In this document: piece after piece, positions 1 through 11,906 of the stretch
Numbering within the stretch: the stretch's first letter is position 1
Layout: each line of letters starts with the position of its first letter
Origin: Anaspis maculata
Taxonomy: Eukaryota > Arthropoda > Insecta > Coleoptera > Scraptiidae
Direction: 5' to 3'
Assembly (NCBI GenBank): GCA_949128115.1
Contig: OX421967.1
Span: 57,982,855-58,046,854 of the forward strand
DNA: 64,000 nucleotides
Notes under the pieces: model-generated
Databases searched by the model: none
Told to the model about the DNA's origin: nothing
Seen by the model: the letters and a program-made list of their open reading frames with translations, nothing else
Position numbers and translations under genes: made by a program

Positions 1-299
1 TAAATGGAAGAATCGTAAGTTGGAACTAAGTACCACATACACTGCTGTTCAGAACAAAAGCACTAATCGGATTTTATCCCAAAGTTTTGTTTATATTGCC
101 TTGTAGAAACTTTAGAATTTTGGACTTTCGTTATGTTAATATTGAAATAATAATTCGTTTTTATCTCTAGTTTGTGTTTTATTTCCAAGCGGACGCTGTG
201 CGCTTAGAATGTTCACATACCTACTTTTCCAACGAGTTTTCCAATTGGAAACTGGACAAACCAGGCTTTCAGGACTTCTTTCAGGATTTTTTGAGTCTA
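1..299. other. No recognisable feature
   Basis: AT-rich leader before the tandem repeat. I see no open frame with family resemblance, no RNA gene and no repeat terminus here. Confidence 0.5.
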
Positions 300-1740
300 T
301 CAATGTGTGGTTCAACTGACCAAGGAGACCATTCTCAGCAATTTTCAGCTGTTGTGAAATATTCAATAGTTGCCAAAAAAAAATGTCACTCATACCTTTT
401 TGCCGCCAAAAAACGATGAAGTATACATAGGATATCTTAGCACTTTCAGTATGTTGTCGAACTGACCAAAGAGACAATTTTCAGCTGTATTAAAACTTCA
501 ACGCGTGTTTTAATAAATCAATAGTTTCCACAAAATGTCGCTTATGCCTTTTTGCCGCCAAAAAAACGATGAAGTGAACACAGGATATCTTAGAACTTTC
601 AGTATGTTGTTCAACTGACCAAGGAGACCATTCTCAGCAATTTTCAGCTGTTGCGAAATATTCAATAGTTTCCAAAAAAATGTCACTTATACCTTTTTGC
701 CGCAAAAAAACGATGAAGTATACCAGGATATCTTAGAACTTTCAGTATGTTGTCGAACTGACCGAAGAGACAATTTTCAGCAATTTTCAGCTGTATCAAA
801 AACTGCAACGCGTGTTTTGATGGATCAATAGTTCCCACAAAATGTCACTCATGCCTTTTTGCCTCCAAAAAAACGATGAAGTGAACACAGGATATCTTAG
901 AACTTTCAGAATGTTGTTCAACTGACCAAGGAGACCATTTTCAGTAATTTTCAGCTGTAATTAAACTTCAACGCGTATTTTAGTAAATTAAAAAAAAAAA
1001 ATAGTTGAATCTTTTTTACCGCCAAAAAGCAATGAAGCCGACATAGGATATTGCTACGTATTTCGCGTATGGGTTTGATTACAATTGAGACGATCATTTG
1101 AAAACACACACTGTTTATTACTGCGTGCTACAATAGATACACGGCAACAGTTATCTAAAATCACCGGTACTTCGCTTCTATCCGCTCGCTACCACTTCGC
1201 ATTCCAATTCAATACTGGTGCTGTGGGCGATCCATAGTGCTTATATAGGTCCCGACTAATTATCTCGAATGTTTGATATGGGTCATCCAGCAAATTCCAT
1301 ATTGACCCGGCATATGGTTTCCAGACGACTCCCGAATAATCACGCACCTTTCGCGTATAACTCTGCCGTGCTCTAGAACCGGCGCCGCCGCCAAATGGAC
1401 AGATGTGTCTTGATCGAGCGTTGAAGGTTCCACGTATTTCAGTTACCAAGTCATCACGGATATGCTCTGGAATGCACCAGAACGCTCCGTACTTGTAAAC
1501 ACTGCGACGCAATGAAAGACTTTAGAAGGATCGAGTGTTTGCCAGAATGCACGGGCATCGCCGCTCGTAACAATATCTTAGGACTTTCAGTTTGTCGGTC
1601 AACGACCGAGGAGACTATTTTTAGCAATTTTTTGGTGAACTGAAATTTCCACGCGTATTTTGATAGGTTACTATATAGTTTCCACAAAAATGTCCTTTGA
1701 GCCTTTTTACCGCCAAAAAACTATAAAGCGGACATATTGG
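300..1740. repeat. Tandem repeat, about 155-bp unit
   Basis: Units recur about every 140-165 bp. Each holds a stretch like CAACTGACCAAGGAGACC, then CAGCAATTTTCAGCTGT, an AATAGTTTCCACAAAATGTC block, CTTTTTGCCGCCAAAAAA, and GGATATCTTAGAACTTTCAG. About six divergent copies are visible. Short open frames across it are chance frames. The array is interrupted at 1052-1572 by a solo LTR that landed inside the GGATATCTTAG part of a unit. Confidence 0.85.
1052..1572 (-). mobile_element. Solo LTR, copy 1
   Basis: A 521-bp block begins TGCTACGTATTTCGCG and ends CGCTCGTAACA. It is flanked by a 4-bp direct repeat ATAT (1048-1051 and 1573-1576). Removing the block and one ATAT restores the host repeat's GGATATCTTAG, so the target duplication is verified inside the window. 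A second copy lies at 47855-48376. Read on the minus strand it has a TATATAA-like box followed by AATAAA near its end, which is normal LTR order, so the element is taken as minus. TG...CA ends and a 4-bp duplication fit a Ty3/Gypsy-type LTR. No internal region is present. Confidence 0.85.
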
Positions 1741-1864
1741 TTTTATCCAGGTCAAAACCTAAATTGCCTGGGCTAGAAAAGAAAGAGCGCCTTTAGCTCC
1801 ACTTTGTCCGTCTGTTCGTCACGGGAACTACTCCTCAGGAGAGAGACTCATCAATTTGGTATAT

Positions 1865-2265
1865 ACCGAGTGTTTCAAGTTCAAATCGCGTCCTTCCAGG
1901 AAATGATGGAAAACTTCAAAGAACGTGACTTTCTCAAAAGAATATGTCAGAAACGAATATTAACGGATATACCTATAGGTATTCAAATTTGAACTTCGAA
2001 AATCGATTCTTTCGTCAAAACTTCGAAACTTCTCTACCGGTCTTGTTCAAATTCGAACCAAAGCTTACTGAAATAATATAGTATTTAACTCGTTATCTAA
2101 CAATAATAAAGCGTTCCATAAAAAGTTTTCAGGGGCGTGGGTGAGGTGTGTGCCCCCGCTTTTTTATCTCTATTTTCTACCTCCTTGCGCAATTTTGAGA
2201 ATTTTTCATATTTTATGAATTTTACGTTCAATTTGGAAAAAAACTTACCTACTGTTGCAACATTT
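1865..2265 (+). repeat. Left arm of outer inverted repeat P0
   Basis: This arm is an imperfect reverse complement of 8785-9158. Shared pieces include GTGTTTCAAGTTCAAATCGCGTC near the outer end and GGGGCGTG with CTTATCTAACAATAAT-like sequence inward. The outer end GAGTGTTTCAA is a decayed form of ACAGGGTGTTTCAA, seen intact at the right arm. The 6.5 kb between the arms is filled by other palindromes, so P0 is probably an old foldback-type element used as a landing site. Confidence 0.75.
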
Positions 2266-4460
2266 TGATTAGAGGCTTCTTTTTCGAAATATTTGCGTTT
2301 GAAACTGAACTAAACGGAGAACATCTGAAAATAAGAGAAACGACTTCCAGAGCTCAACTTTTTTTTTCTGAAAACTTCTTGGTTTTCAAAAAACTGGTTG
2401 TTTATTATCAACTCAAAACCCCTAGAAAATCTAAACTACGCACTAATCAATGCGTTGTGGTGTTCCCTCTTTGTTTTATTAGTACGTTGGTACCTGAAGT
2501 AGGTACTGTCGTTGACGTTCGTAGCGTTTGCCGATAAAAGAGGGAGATGGCGCTGCGCGAGCCGGGCAAGCAGCAGCCGCGGGCAGGCAGGAGAGAAGAG
2601 AATCAGCTGTGGTGGAGAACACGTGATTTTCAGTGCATCAAGAGTGCGTGGTTTTTACAACTCTAAGGTCGGTCTTTCTTTGATTATTGTACCGTAATTT
2701 TGGCTTCCACCCGCTCACCAAATCATGCATTTCGATACCTATTTTGTCCGCGAAATTATTGTACATAACCCGAAATTGTTTATTCTCTTTGTTCTCAACG
2801 GGCTTGCATAACCCGCAGTTTTTCCCCTTTGGAATCAAGATGCTTCGCACTGCTTTGAATTTTGTGTAATTCATTTACTCCCAAATGATCTCAATGTTGA
2901 CGGCAACAGCCGTAAATCTAGTGGGCGTGCTTTTTGCGCACTCATGACGTGACCTCAAGGCCGCGCTATCGCGTGTACTTTGAGGTTTCATTAATTGTTT
3001 CTTTCCACAAATTACGTCACAAACAGTAAGACGACAAAAAGAAGCTCTGCTACGCCAAAATCAGCCGCTAAGTAGAGAACCGTAATTTTGATGATTCATT
3101 CTCATTTCATTGTTCATTGCCGGGTTATACATGAAAGTAAAGGAAGGAAAGAGAGACTTGCCGCTTCTCCGTGTCCTGGGGGGGGGGGTTTCCACCTACT
3201 CGTATGAATCTGCCTTGTTGAGTCTACTAACGGTTTCTTATTTGGGGGGAAATTATGTATAACGACGAAGAGAGGGCCACAGGTTGGCTCGAGTCGATTT
3301 TCTTGTATTTACTGTTATTTCTTGTATGTGATTACTGTTCACTAACCATTGTTCTGTTTTGAATGTAAGTATGTATCTGTGGGGTTTTTGATGGGTAACT
3401 GCAGGGGAATTTCGGGCGAATGCGTTATAGATACTTCTTCCTTCTAATTGCTTACCAAGGGTATGACCAACTCCAACTTCTCTACTTATTTATCTCTCAC
3501 CTGTTTCTTTTTTATTCGTTTACCTGTTTATCTCTTATTTGTTTTTTGTTTATTCATCTACTTGTTTATCTACCATTTGTTTCGTGCTAATTTATCACCT
3601 TGTTTACTGATCATTTGTCTCTGACTGATTTATTAACTTGTTTACCGATCATTCCTTCATTGTTTATTTATCTATCAATTTGACTACTTTTGTTTGTAAA
3701 TTGTAACATAAATGGCTGAGCGTAAAGTTTCCTTTTGTTGTTACGTGAATAACTTGTGAACGAGGCAAACGTTTCAACGAGGTTCAAGCACCGATTCACG
3801 CTGACTTGATCAATGCATCACTGGAGTGACACTCTGTCATTTCATCATGACTCATTCACACTGGACTTTTGTTCAGATCATTTGGGAAGGGATTCTTTCA
3901 GCAATCAACCAGGCTATACGCAGGGGTTTCTTTGACGTGCTCTTCCCAGGTGTGCCTGTCAGCGAATACGTCACTTTTTCTTTTGCGATTAGATTGACAG
4001 TTTAACATGTTTCCTGATTTCTTGTTTTGTTTTGCAATCTGATTTTGTGTTCATTCCATTGTTGTAAATTCCTGCATTGTCTAAATAATTTGTAATGATC
4101 TTTCTTGTTTGTGTTTTGTTGTTCTTCATTCATGTTTTTCATTTATCGATGTCAATTCCTTGTTGTTAGGTGTTTTGAGAAAAGAAACAAATTCATCTGA
4201 AACTTTGCAATTGATTTCCAATAAAACATTCATTTTGCTTGCATTTCATTCAAGAATCAAACCTCATCCCCAACGACACATTCTCATCTCGAGTAAGAAC
4301 TCAACACAACGTAGGAAAAATGTAAACGACGTGGGGAAGGGAAGAAACAACGACGATCGCAGTCAAACATCGAAAAAAGGGTTACACTACAGAGTGGTGC
4401 CGTGACACTAAGTTACACTACAAAATGGAGCCGTCACCAGGATGGGGCCAAGACCTTGGT
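2266..4460. other. Gene-free stretch, possible retroelement leader
   Basis: No convincing coding frame. A GC-richer block lies at 2530-2640. About 3450-3700 is a degenerate T-rich repeat built on CTTGTTTATCTACCATTTGTTT-like units. At 4385-4460 there are three near copies of TTACACTACA, the first followed by GAGTGGTGCCGTGAC, which resembles the leader or primer-binding region downstream of an insect LTR. I could not define LTR borders, so this is only a suggestion. Confidence 0.35.
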
Positions 4461-4468
4461 ACACTACA

Positions 4469-5928
4469 ACGTCGTTCCAAAAAAATTTGCCCTTTTTCAA
4501 TTTGATGTAAATTTGGATTACCACAATGAATTTGCATTCTGTTCAAAGTGTCCGTTGACTTCATCCTTTGACTATCAGTCCGTGGTTTTGCAAGACACTA
4601 GATAATTCACATACATTTTGTACAGGGTGTTTAATAAGGCAGTGCAAAATTTCTGAATCGTCAAGAAGCTCCCTTTCGGAAAAGAATTTTTTTCTCTTGA
4701 ATTTTCACCACAAAAAAGACGAAGTAGGCCTTGAAGTACAGAGTGGTGTTTGAATTATTCGCTTATATCCTTTATTCACAGGGTGAGCACAAAGAAATAA
4801 TCTTTTTGGTTTTGCATGGATAACTTTTTTCGTCGTTGACCGATTTTGGAAATTAGTGGCTCATATTTAATACTTAAGCCAAAACTTTAGGTAAGAAGAC
4901 TTGAGGATCAGAATTGACTCGAGGCAAACATTCAGAATCAAGTGTTCTATAAAAGTCAGCCCAAATCCTAAACGTCGTTCCAGCTCGTTTGGGAGAAGGA
5001 TTAGCTAAAAGTCACTTTTCTTTCGAAGAAATCATTTATTCTGAATACACTGAGGTTTTTCCAGCTTGTCCCAGCCAAAAATTGTAGGTGAAGGAATCCA
5101 ATTACAACTGCATGTTCAAGAAGGAAAAACAGCCCCTTGGTCACCTTAAATTGATCGTAACCAAGACTACAAAAATCAAAACAATGAGTAATGAACAAAC
5201 CAGTTTAGGTAATTCATTGTTTTAATTTTCGTAGTGTTGGTTACGACCAATTTCAGGTGAACAAGGACTGTTCCTCTTCCTTGAACATGCAGTTGTAAAT
5301 GAATTCCTCCACCTACACAATTCTTGGCTAGGACAAGAACAAAGACCATAATGTATTCAGAATAAATTATTTATTCGAAAAAAACGTGGCTATTAGCAAA
5401 TCCTTTTTTCTGAACGGGCTGTCGACGGCCTTTCAAATTTGGGTCACATTTCATTGAACCCTTGGCTCTGAATGTTTGTCTTGAGTCAATTCTGATCCTC
5501 AGGTCTTTTCACCTATAGTTTTAGCTTCAATATAAGCCGCAAATTTTTAAAATCGGTCAACGAGGAAAAAAGTTATCCATGCAAAATCAAAGAAGATGAT
5601 TTTTGTGTGTTCACCCTGTAAATAAAGGGGATAAGCAGATAATCCAAGCATCACCCTGTACTTCAAGGCCTACCTTGTCTTCTTTGTGATAAAAATTCAA
5701 GAGAAAAAATTCTTTTCCGAACGGGAGCTTCATGACGATTAATTAATTTAGCACTGTTTTGTTGAACACCCTGTACAAAATTTATGCGAATTATCTAGTG
5801 TCTTGTAAAACCACGGACTGATAGCCAAAGAATCAAGTCAACAGACACTTCAAACAGAATGCAAAGTCAATGTAGTTATCCAAAGTTACATCAAATTGAA
5901 AAAGGGCAAATTTTTTTGGAACGACGTA
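4469..5928. repeat. Long palindrome P1
   Basis: About 1.46 kb with arms of about 0.7 kb and a centre near 5205. The outer ends are ACGTCGTTCCAAAAAAATTT and its reverse complement. Inside each arm, symmetrically, is a TACAGGGTGTTTAA border (about 4622) matched by AACACCCTGTAC near 5768. Arm identity is high but not perfect, with scattered substitutions and small indels. No protein is encoded; the frames here are chance. RNA from it would fold into a very long hairpin. Confidence 0.85.
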
Positions 5929-5972
5929 TTGATTTGTGCGTAGTTTATTCCAATAAAGGAATCATTAGTTAT

Positions 5973-7370
5973 AGTCCAGGAATTTTAGCTGTTTGAATCG
6001 CAAATAGCGAACAAAAATGATAACTAACCGGATTTTTGTATATAAGCTCAGTTAAGCATGTAGTTCAACATAGTAAAAGTCACTTCGGCCGTTGTGGTCT
6101 CGAGAAGAACTTGAGGGTCAGTTTTTCGCGTATATCTATCTCATGAACAATAGCACTTGGAAAAAAGTTCCTGAGAAGAAATTGTTGGAAATTTTATTGT
6201 CTACAAGAAAGGTCCTTACACATTTCATCGTCAGTCATCTCCTTCTTTGTCAAAACACAAGAAAATAAAAATAGTCCAGATGCTCGATGCTGAAGACTGG
6301 TATGGACCTTGAGTTTTATGATGGCGGAGTGCCACTTTGTAGAGATGTTGTTTGATCCACTCTCTTTTGGTTGGAACTTGAAGCCATCAAGACGAACTAT
6401 GCCGGCGGCATAAACAGGGTGAAATAAAAATAAAAAGTTGAACATTTGTACCTCGAGAACCAAAATAGGTGAAGACATGTAAATCGCCATAAATAATTCT
6501 GATTTCATGGTCATGAAGTCGTCGTAAACTTAAATCGAATATCTTGAGCCGTTCTTGTAATATCTTCAAAAGACTGAAGTTGTTACCAAAAAAAAATTTT
6601 CCGTCTACTTATCAGAAAAAAAGTTGACTGTTTTTTCTAAAATTAGTAATTAATTTCATTTTAAATGTAATTTATCATTGTTTCGATTCAAAACACCAAG
6701 TTTCGATTCAAGATCTGAAGAATTACTGATATACGAAAAACTATTTTTTTTCGTAACGACTTCAGTCTTCTGAAGATATTTCAGAAACGGCTCAACATAT
6801 TTGATTCAAGTTCACGACGACTTCATGATCATGAAATTAGAAATATTTTTGGCGATTTACATGTCTTCACCTATTTTGGTTCTTGAGGTAAATTTGTTCA
6901 ACTTTTTATTTTTATGTCACCCTGTACATGCCGCCGGCATAGTTGGTATTGATGGTATTGAGTTTCAATCAAAAGAGAATGGATCGAACAACACCTCTAC
7001 CAAGTGGCACCCTGCCATCGTAAAACTCAAGGTCCGTACAGTCTTCGGCATCGAGCATTTGGACTATTTAGCTTTTCTTGTGTTTTGACGAAGAAGGAGT
7101 GGGCTGATGATGGAATATGTAAGGACTTTTCTTGTAGACAACACAATTTCCAACAATTTTGCTCCAAGTGCTTTTCTTCCAAGTGCCATCGTTTACGAGA
7201 TAAACACGAAAAACTGATCCTCAAGTTCTTCTCGAGGCCACAACGGCCGAAGCTCACACCGGATTCTTGAGGACTTTTACTATGTTGAACTACATGCTTA
7301 ACTGAGCTTATATACAAAAATCCGGCTAGTAATAATTTTTGTTCGCTATTTTTTCTATAATTCCTGGACG
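5973..7370. repeat. Long palindrome P2 (AGTCCAGGA termini)
   Basis: About 1.4 kb, centre near 6690. It begins AGTCCAGGAATTTTAGC and ends with the complement TCCTGGAC. Each arm carries TATATAAGCTCAGTTAAGC, a CGGCCGTTGTGG block, a GCCGCCGGCAT or GCCGGCGGCAT site and an ACAGGGTG motif. The same sequence makes up the inner 1.45 kb of palindrome P7 (about 58523-59972), so this is a dispersed mobile family and not a one-off local inversion. Small frames repeated in both arms are not genes. Confidence 0.85.
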
Positions 7371-7421
7371 GATTTTAATTTTTTATGTTTTTGAAAGTGG
7401 TGTTTTCGAGATGTTTCCCAA

Positions 7422-8731
7422 ATAGTCCAGGAGCTTAGGCATGTAAATAAAAACCATTCTGTGGGATTGTGAATGGAAGAGCATAGCGACCATGTGGAAT
7501 ACTTTGATCGAATGGGCAGCAGTCACACCTCACCGGGTGTTTTGCTTGAATTTCTTGCAGGGAATTTATACATGGTGAAACAGGAGAAAAAAAAAATACC
7601 GTGAACTATAGCAGGTGGAGCGGTACAAATCACCAGGTGGATGCCCGACCTGATGCTTTTGAAGGTTTTGCTTGAACAATGATTGACATTCGTGGTAAAT
7701 AGAATGAAAAACAAGAAAACTTGGAAATTCAATTTTATCATTTTGAAAAAATCACCTTCGGAAAACCGAAGCCGTGTCGGATTTGAAAATGAGCCTAAAC
7801 GACGCCCAATGCAATCTACTTCCGATATCAGTTGGAATTTTCCGAAAAAAGTCAATCCCCCACCAGAAAAGGACGGCCGAGTTGAGTCCTGCACCAAACA
7901 CGGGTCGTCCTGGTTAAAATCCAAGCGAGCGGCCGTTTCCGGTGGTAACGGCCAGGAGAAAATTTAAAAACTCGTAACGTCCAACTGGGAATTGGTGGAA
8001 AGCTGCAACTGCGGGCTTGATTTGATTCTTTTGTTTTGTTGCTTCCTACCAAATTTGGCTTCAATCCATCGGATAGATATTGAATAATCTAATGGCAAAT
8101 TTTTTTTGAGTAGAATACGGAGCTGTGTGTGTGTCTGTGTCTGTAATCTTGCACGATAACAACCGCCACGTTGATCCGATCGACTTGAAATTCGGTATGC
8201 GGACATGATTTTGCCGTCGAATGAGTCTGTTGCATTCTGTTTGTCATCTGTCAGAAGGACATGTCACCATCAAAAATGACAGAAAGCATATATCACGAAA
8301 CTTGACTCGCAATATGTCTTTTGAAGGCCCTTGAAAAACTGTATTCAAAATTTTTGAAAGTATTGCTCCCTCGATTGCTCGGCATGGCATCTGTCAATAT
8401 CAAAAAATGTCAAAGTTAAAAGCTTTGTTATTCAATTCTTCAAAATTTATCCCAAGGATTGGGACCAAATTCGGCAGAAATCAACACAACAACAGAATCA
8501 AATCACGTATGCAGTTTTAGCTTCCCACCTTTTCCCAGTCTGGAGCTACGAATTTTTATTAATTTTTTTTGCTTTACCTTGTATAAATTTTCTGCAATAA
8601 GAAATTCAAGCAAAACACCGGGTGAGGTGTGATTGCTGGCCATCCTCGTGGCCATCTAAGGAATGTTTTCCACATAGTCGCTATGCTCTTTCATTCAAAA
8701 TCCCACGGGATTACATAAGCTCCTGGACTAA
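7422..8731. repeat. Long palindrome P3 (AGTCCAGGA termini)
   Basis: About 1.3 kb, starting ATAGTCCAGGAGCTTAGGC and ending GCTCCTGGACTA. Arms share CACCTCACCGGGTGTTTTGC with its complement and CATAGCGACCATGTGG with a diverged complement. It lies about 50 bp from P2 and has the same AGTCCAGGA ends, although the rest differs. It is therefore likely a sister family with a common terminus. No coding content. Confidence 0.8.
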
Positions 8732-8784
8732 AAGTTTCAACCTCAAATATCACAAGAACGAAGCCTGTAGGTAATAAAATTTTT

Positions 8785-9158
8785 GCAAGAGTAACCTTTT
8801 CTTCCAAATTAATCGTAGAATTTGAAAATATGGACACTTTACTGAATTACTTGAGGCGGTAAAAGATAGGGGTAAAAATGCGCGGACATCCCTCATTATT
8901 CACGCCCCTGAAATTTTTTTATAGAACACATTATTGTTAGATACCGACTTATCAGTAAGCTTAGGTTCGAATTTGAACAAAATCGGTTGAAAAGCTCCAA
9001 AGCTATGACGAAAAATAGATTCATAAAGTTCTTTTTTGAACGCCTATATCTCCGTTATTATTCGTTTCTGACAAATATTTTTCTGAAAAAGTCTACTTCT
9101 TTTGAAGTTTTCTATAATTCCTTGAAAAGACGCGATTTAAATTTGAAACACCCTGTAT
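8785..9158 (-). repeat. Right arm of outer inverted repeat P0
   Basis: Partner of 1865-2265. It ends TTGAAACACCCTGT, so the element terminus reads ACAGGGTGTTTCAA from outside inward. This is the same terminus type as palindromes P6 and P8. Confidence 0.75.
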
Positions 9159-9159
9159 A

Positions 9160-11860
9160 ATCGATAGCCTATTTTCCTCGCATAGCAAGTTGACAGAAAT
9201 CTTGCCTTAATAAGTAAATAATGATAAACAACCGCAATAATAACAATTTAAAGTAGCGCGGCGTCGTCGATGAAGTATTGAATTTCACAAGCCGACTGCA
9301 CTTGAAATTCACGGGATGCGGCAAAGCACTTGATTTCGAAGGAATACATGGGCACATATGCGAGATCATATTGTTTAGAGAAGACTTTGAACTTTTAATT
9401 AAAAAAAAACTTCATATCAATACGATCTACCGGCAACAGAACTTGAAATTAACATTTTTATTCTACCAAATCGCTTCCTGGGATGATGTGGGACACCCTT
9501 TGAAACACCCCGAACGCTTATGCGCCTGGCTAAACAGGCAACCCAACAAACTTCAATTTAATTCAACTTATTTGAATTAAACCACTTTTTCCCGCTTTTG
9601 AGACTGCTTTGGCCGGTTATCGTCTAGTATCAGGACACCATCCTGTTGTGCTTTCTTCTTGTGGTTGGAGAATAGAAATCCTGGGCGTGTTGAGATTGAA
9701 TTAACCTCTAGTTTGAACGCAGTAAGACAGAGAAATTAGTTGTAACGTAAAATCATTGTATCGACTTCTATTTACATGTCAAAGTGTTTAAATAAAGGCT
9801 CGCTCCTATACCTGACCCTACCTCAATGCTGGTAACTAGGATAGCTAAGTTTTCTGGAGTGTTCCCTGAGAGATGGATTTTCCCTAATGATTATTTCAAA
9901 GCCGTCACACATCAATACTCTGATGAACACCTGATTCTACACCTTGACCAACATTTAAACTTTGGGGAGCGCGGTTCGAAATTCCCATCGTGGCTTCATC
10001 AGAATCAACATTTAAGTTAGTGCTATATGTTATGTTGAGGTTAGGCGCAGCGTCTAGACACCCTATAGTCCCAAAAAACGAGTGAGTGACTTTTGCGAGC
10101 GATATGAATCCCCCCTCTTTTTTCTGTTGTTTCCCCTGTTCCCTACAATCTAAGTTCGTGGGCCGGTGTGTGCGGGGCTCCTCCTATTATGAATCTCTTC
10201 TCAAAGGCTGCGTCTCTTTATATCTCGACTATTCTTTTTGCATTGCTCTTTTTAGGCTATTGTGATCTTTTACCCGTTTTGGAAGGGATTGGATATGGCC
10301 TGTGCCTTTGTGGAGAACTGTGCCTATTTTCACCTTGAATTGCCCTTGAAGCTTAGAAGGATATCGCGACCGCGAGTGTCTATAGCCGGAAATGTGAAAC
10401 CCAATTTCACCCTCCCAAAAACTTCGGAACCAATGGTGTACGCGAACAATTACCCAAGTCAAGGCACAAACCCTCGTGTGAAGACCCTTTTGATTGAACC
10501 CCCTTCTGTTTTGTGTGAAGTGAAACCCATTGTTGGAACTTGACCTGGCATCGAGAGGGAGTTGGAATCGAGCGACCGTGACGATAACATCTCAAGCGAC
10601 ATTGTGAATTTCTAAGCGATGAATAATTGTGTCCGTTATTAAGTTGTATCGGTAGTAGTGAATAAAGTGCAGTTTGTTTACAAGTAGGTGAATCAGGGCG
10701 TTTAATTTCGAAATAGGTGAACCCGAATACCGTAACAGTATTTTGAAATCCTGAATTTAGGATGGAGAGTTTGCCACTTGATTTTGAAACGTTCTGTATG
10801 TAGTATATAGCAATAGAACTTCGCCAGAATTTTGGAAAAAGCAATCTTTATCTAATTGCGTTTAAATAAGAACGCGCACGTTCTGCCTATCTTATCGTAA
10901 TCGCTTCTTGAGGTGGAATGAGACGGGAAACCTTTTTTAGAATTTATTTCACGTTCACTGTTTTATTATAGGAAAGTGCACTACTGAGCCTCATGCCTGC
11001 GAGGTATATTCACATTGATTAATAATATTCACTTGTTACTGATAAACGCACTTCTCACACTCAGTGGTACCATGGTACTAATAGTTTTCAACATTGCTAT
11101 CATTGAAGAGCTGTATTTATTTTAATTATAATTTGTTCTCTTTTACGGCTTCGCCTCGGTCCTTCGCACCTCGGTTTTTTATAGGGGCTAGTGTTCATTT
11201 GCTTATATATTTTCTTGTTGGGAAATCTCCTTCATGTGTCGCCTTAGGCGAGGGCCAATGCTCGCGTAAGTCTAAGCAATCTTTCATGAGAAAACATGCA
11301 GAAAACTAGTTTGAAGGAGAACGCCAGCGAACAAACAATAAAAGTACCCACATAAAACTGTTGAACACTCACGTTGAACCGAAAGGCTACGATAGCGCTT
11401 GATAGTATGACTTTCCACTCAGAAAAATTAGTAAAAATGTTATGGGGCACTCAACACAGCTCGGCAAGGCTCTGCTGTTGGCCTGACGTGATCTCTGTGT
11501 TACCTGCAGCGTATCAGATGTTCAAATCTGAATTCATTCCGCAACAATTGTTGAAACAAAGGGCGCATGAGACGCAGATAAATTACTAACCTGGACAAAC
11601 AGTTGAAATACTCGCACACAAATCTAAGAAACATGATCCTCATGTACGAAATAATTTGCTAAAACTCGAGAAGACATGTAATTATTTTTGACTGAGTATC
11701 AAAATTGATCATTTGACAACCGAATTTTGACCAAAAAAAAAAACAAGACAGGTTAATGTCTCAAATGTGTTTAAGTTTTTATTCTAATAATTTAAAAATA
11801 CGAGCTCACCGTGGTCAAGTACCTAGTGTTATAAATAATTTGTGATCAATAATAAAAAAG
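9160..11860. other. Unassigned intergenic stretch
   Basis: About 2.7 kb between the palindrome nest and the 3' end of FAR gene A. Several 60-145 codon frames occur on both strands (for example 9826-10020 and 10262-10543 plus, 10407-10844 minus). None shows a family motif, and base composition is like the surroundings. An AATAAAGG-containing stretch near 9795 could be part of an old LTR, but no paired ends were found. I see nothing else I can support. Confidence 0.4.
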
Positions 11861-11866
11861 TTTATT
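11861..11866 (-). promoter_or_regulatory. Poly(A) signal of FAR gene A
   Basis: TTTATT on the plus strand, so AATAAA on the minus strand, about 40 bases downstream of the FAR gene A stop codon. It suggests a very short 3' UTR. Confidence 0.6.
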
Positions 11867-11906
11867 GTTTTGTTACAGGTGCTACCTACTGGGTACTGTG
11901 CTGGAT

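Noticed and set aside
6194..7317. Several 60-106 codon frames repeated near 59414-59785
   Set aside because: They are mirror and copy translations of palindrome P2/P7 arms, present on both strands and without conserved length.
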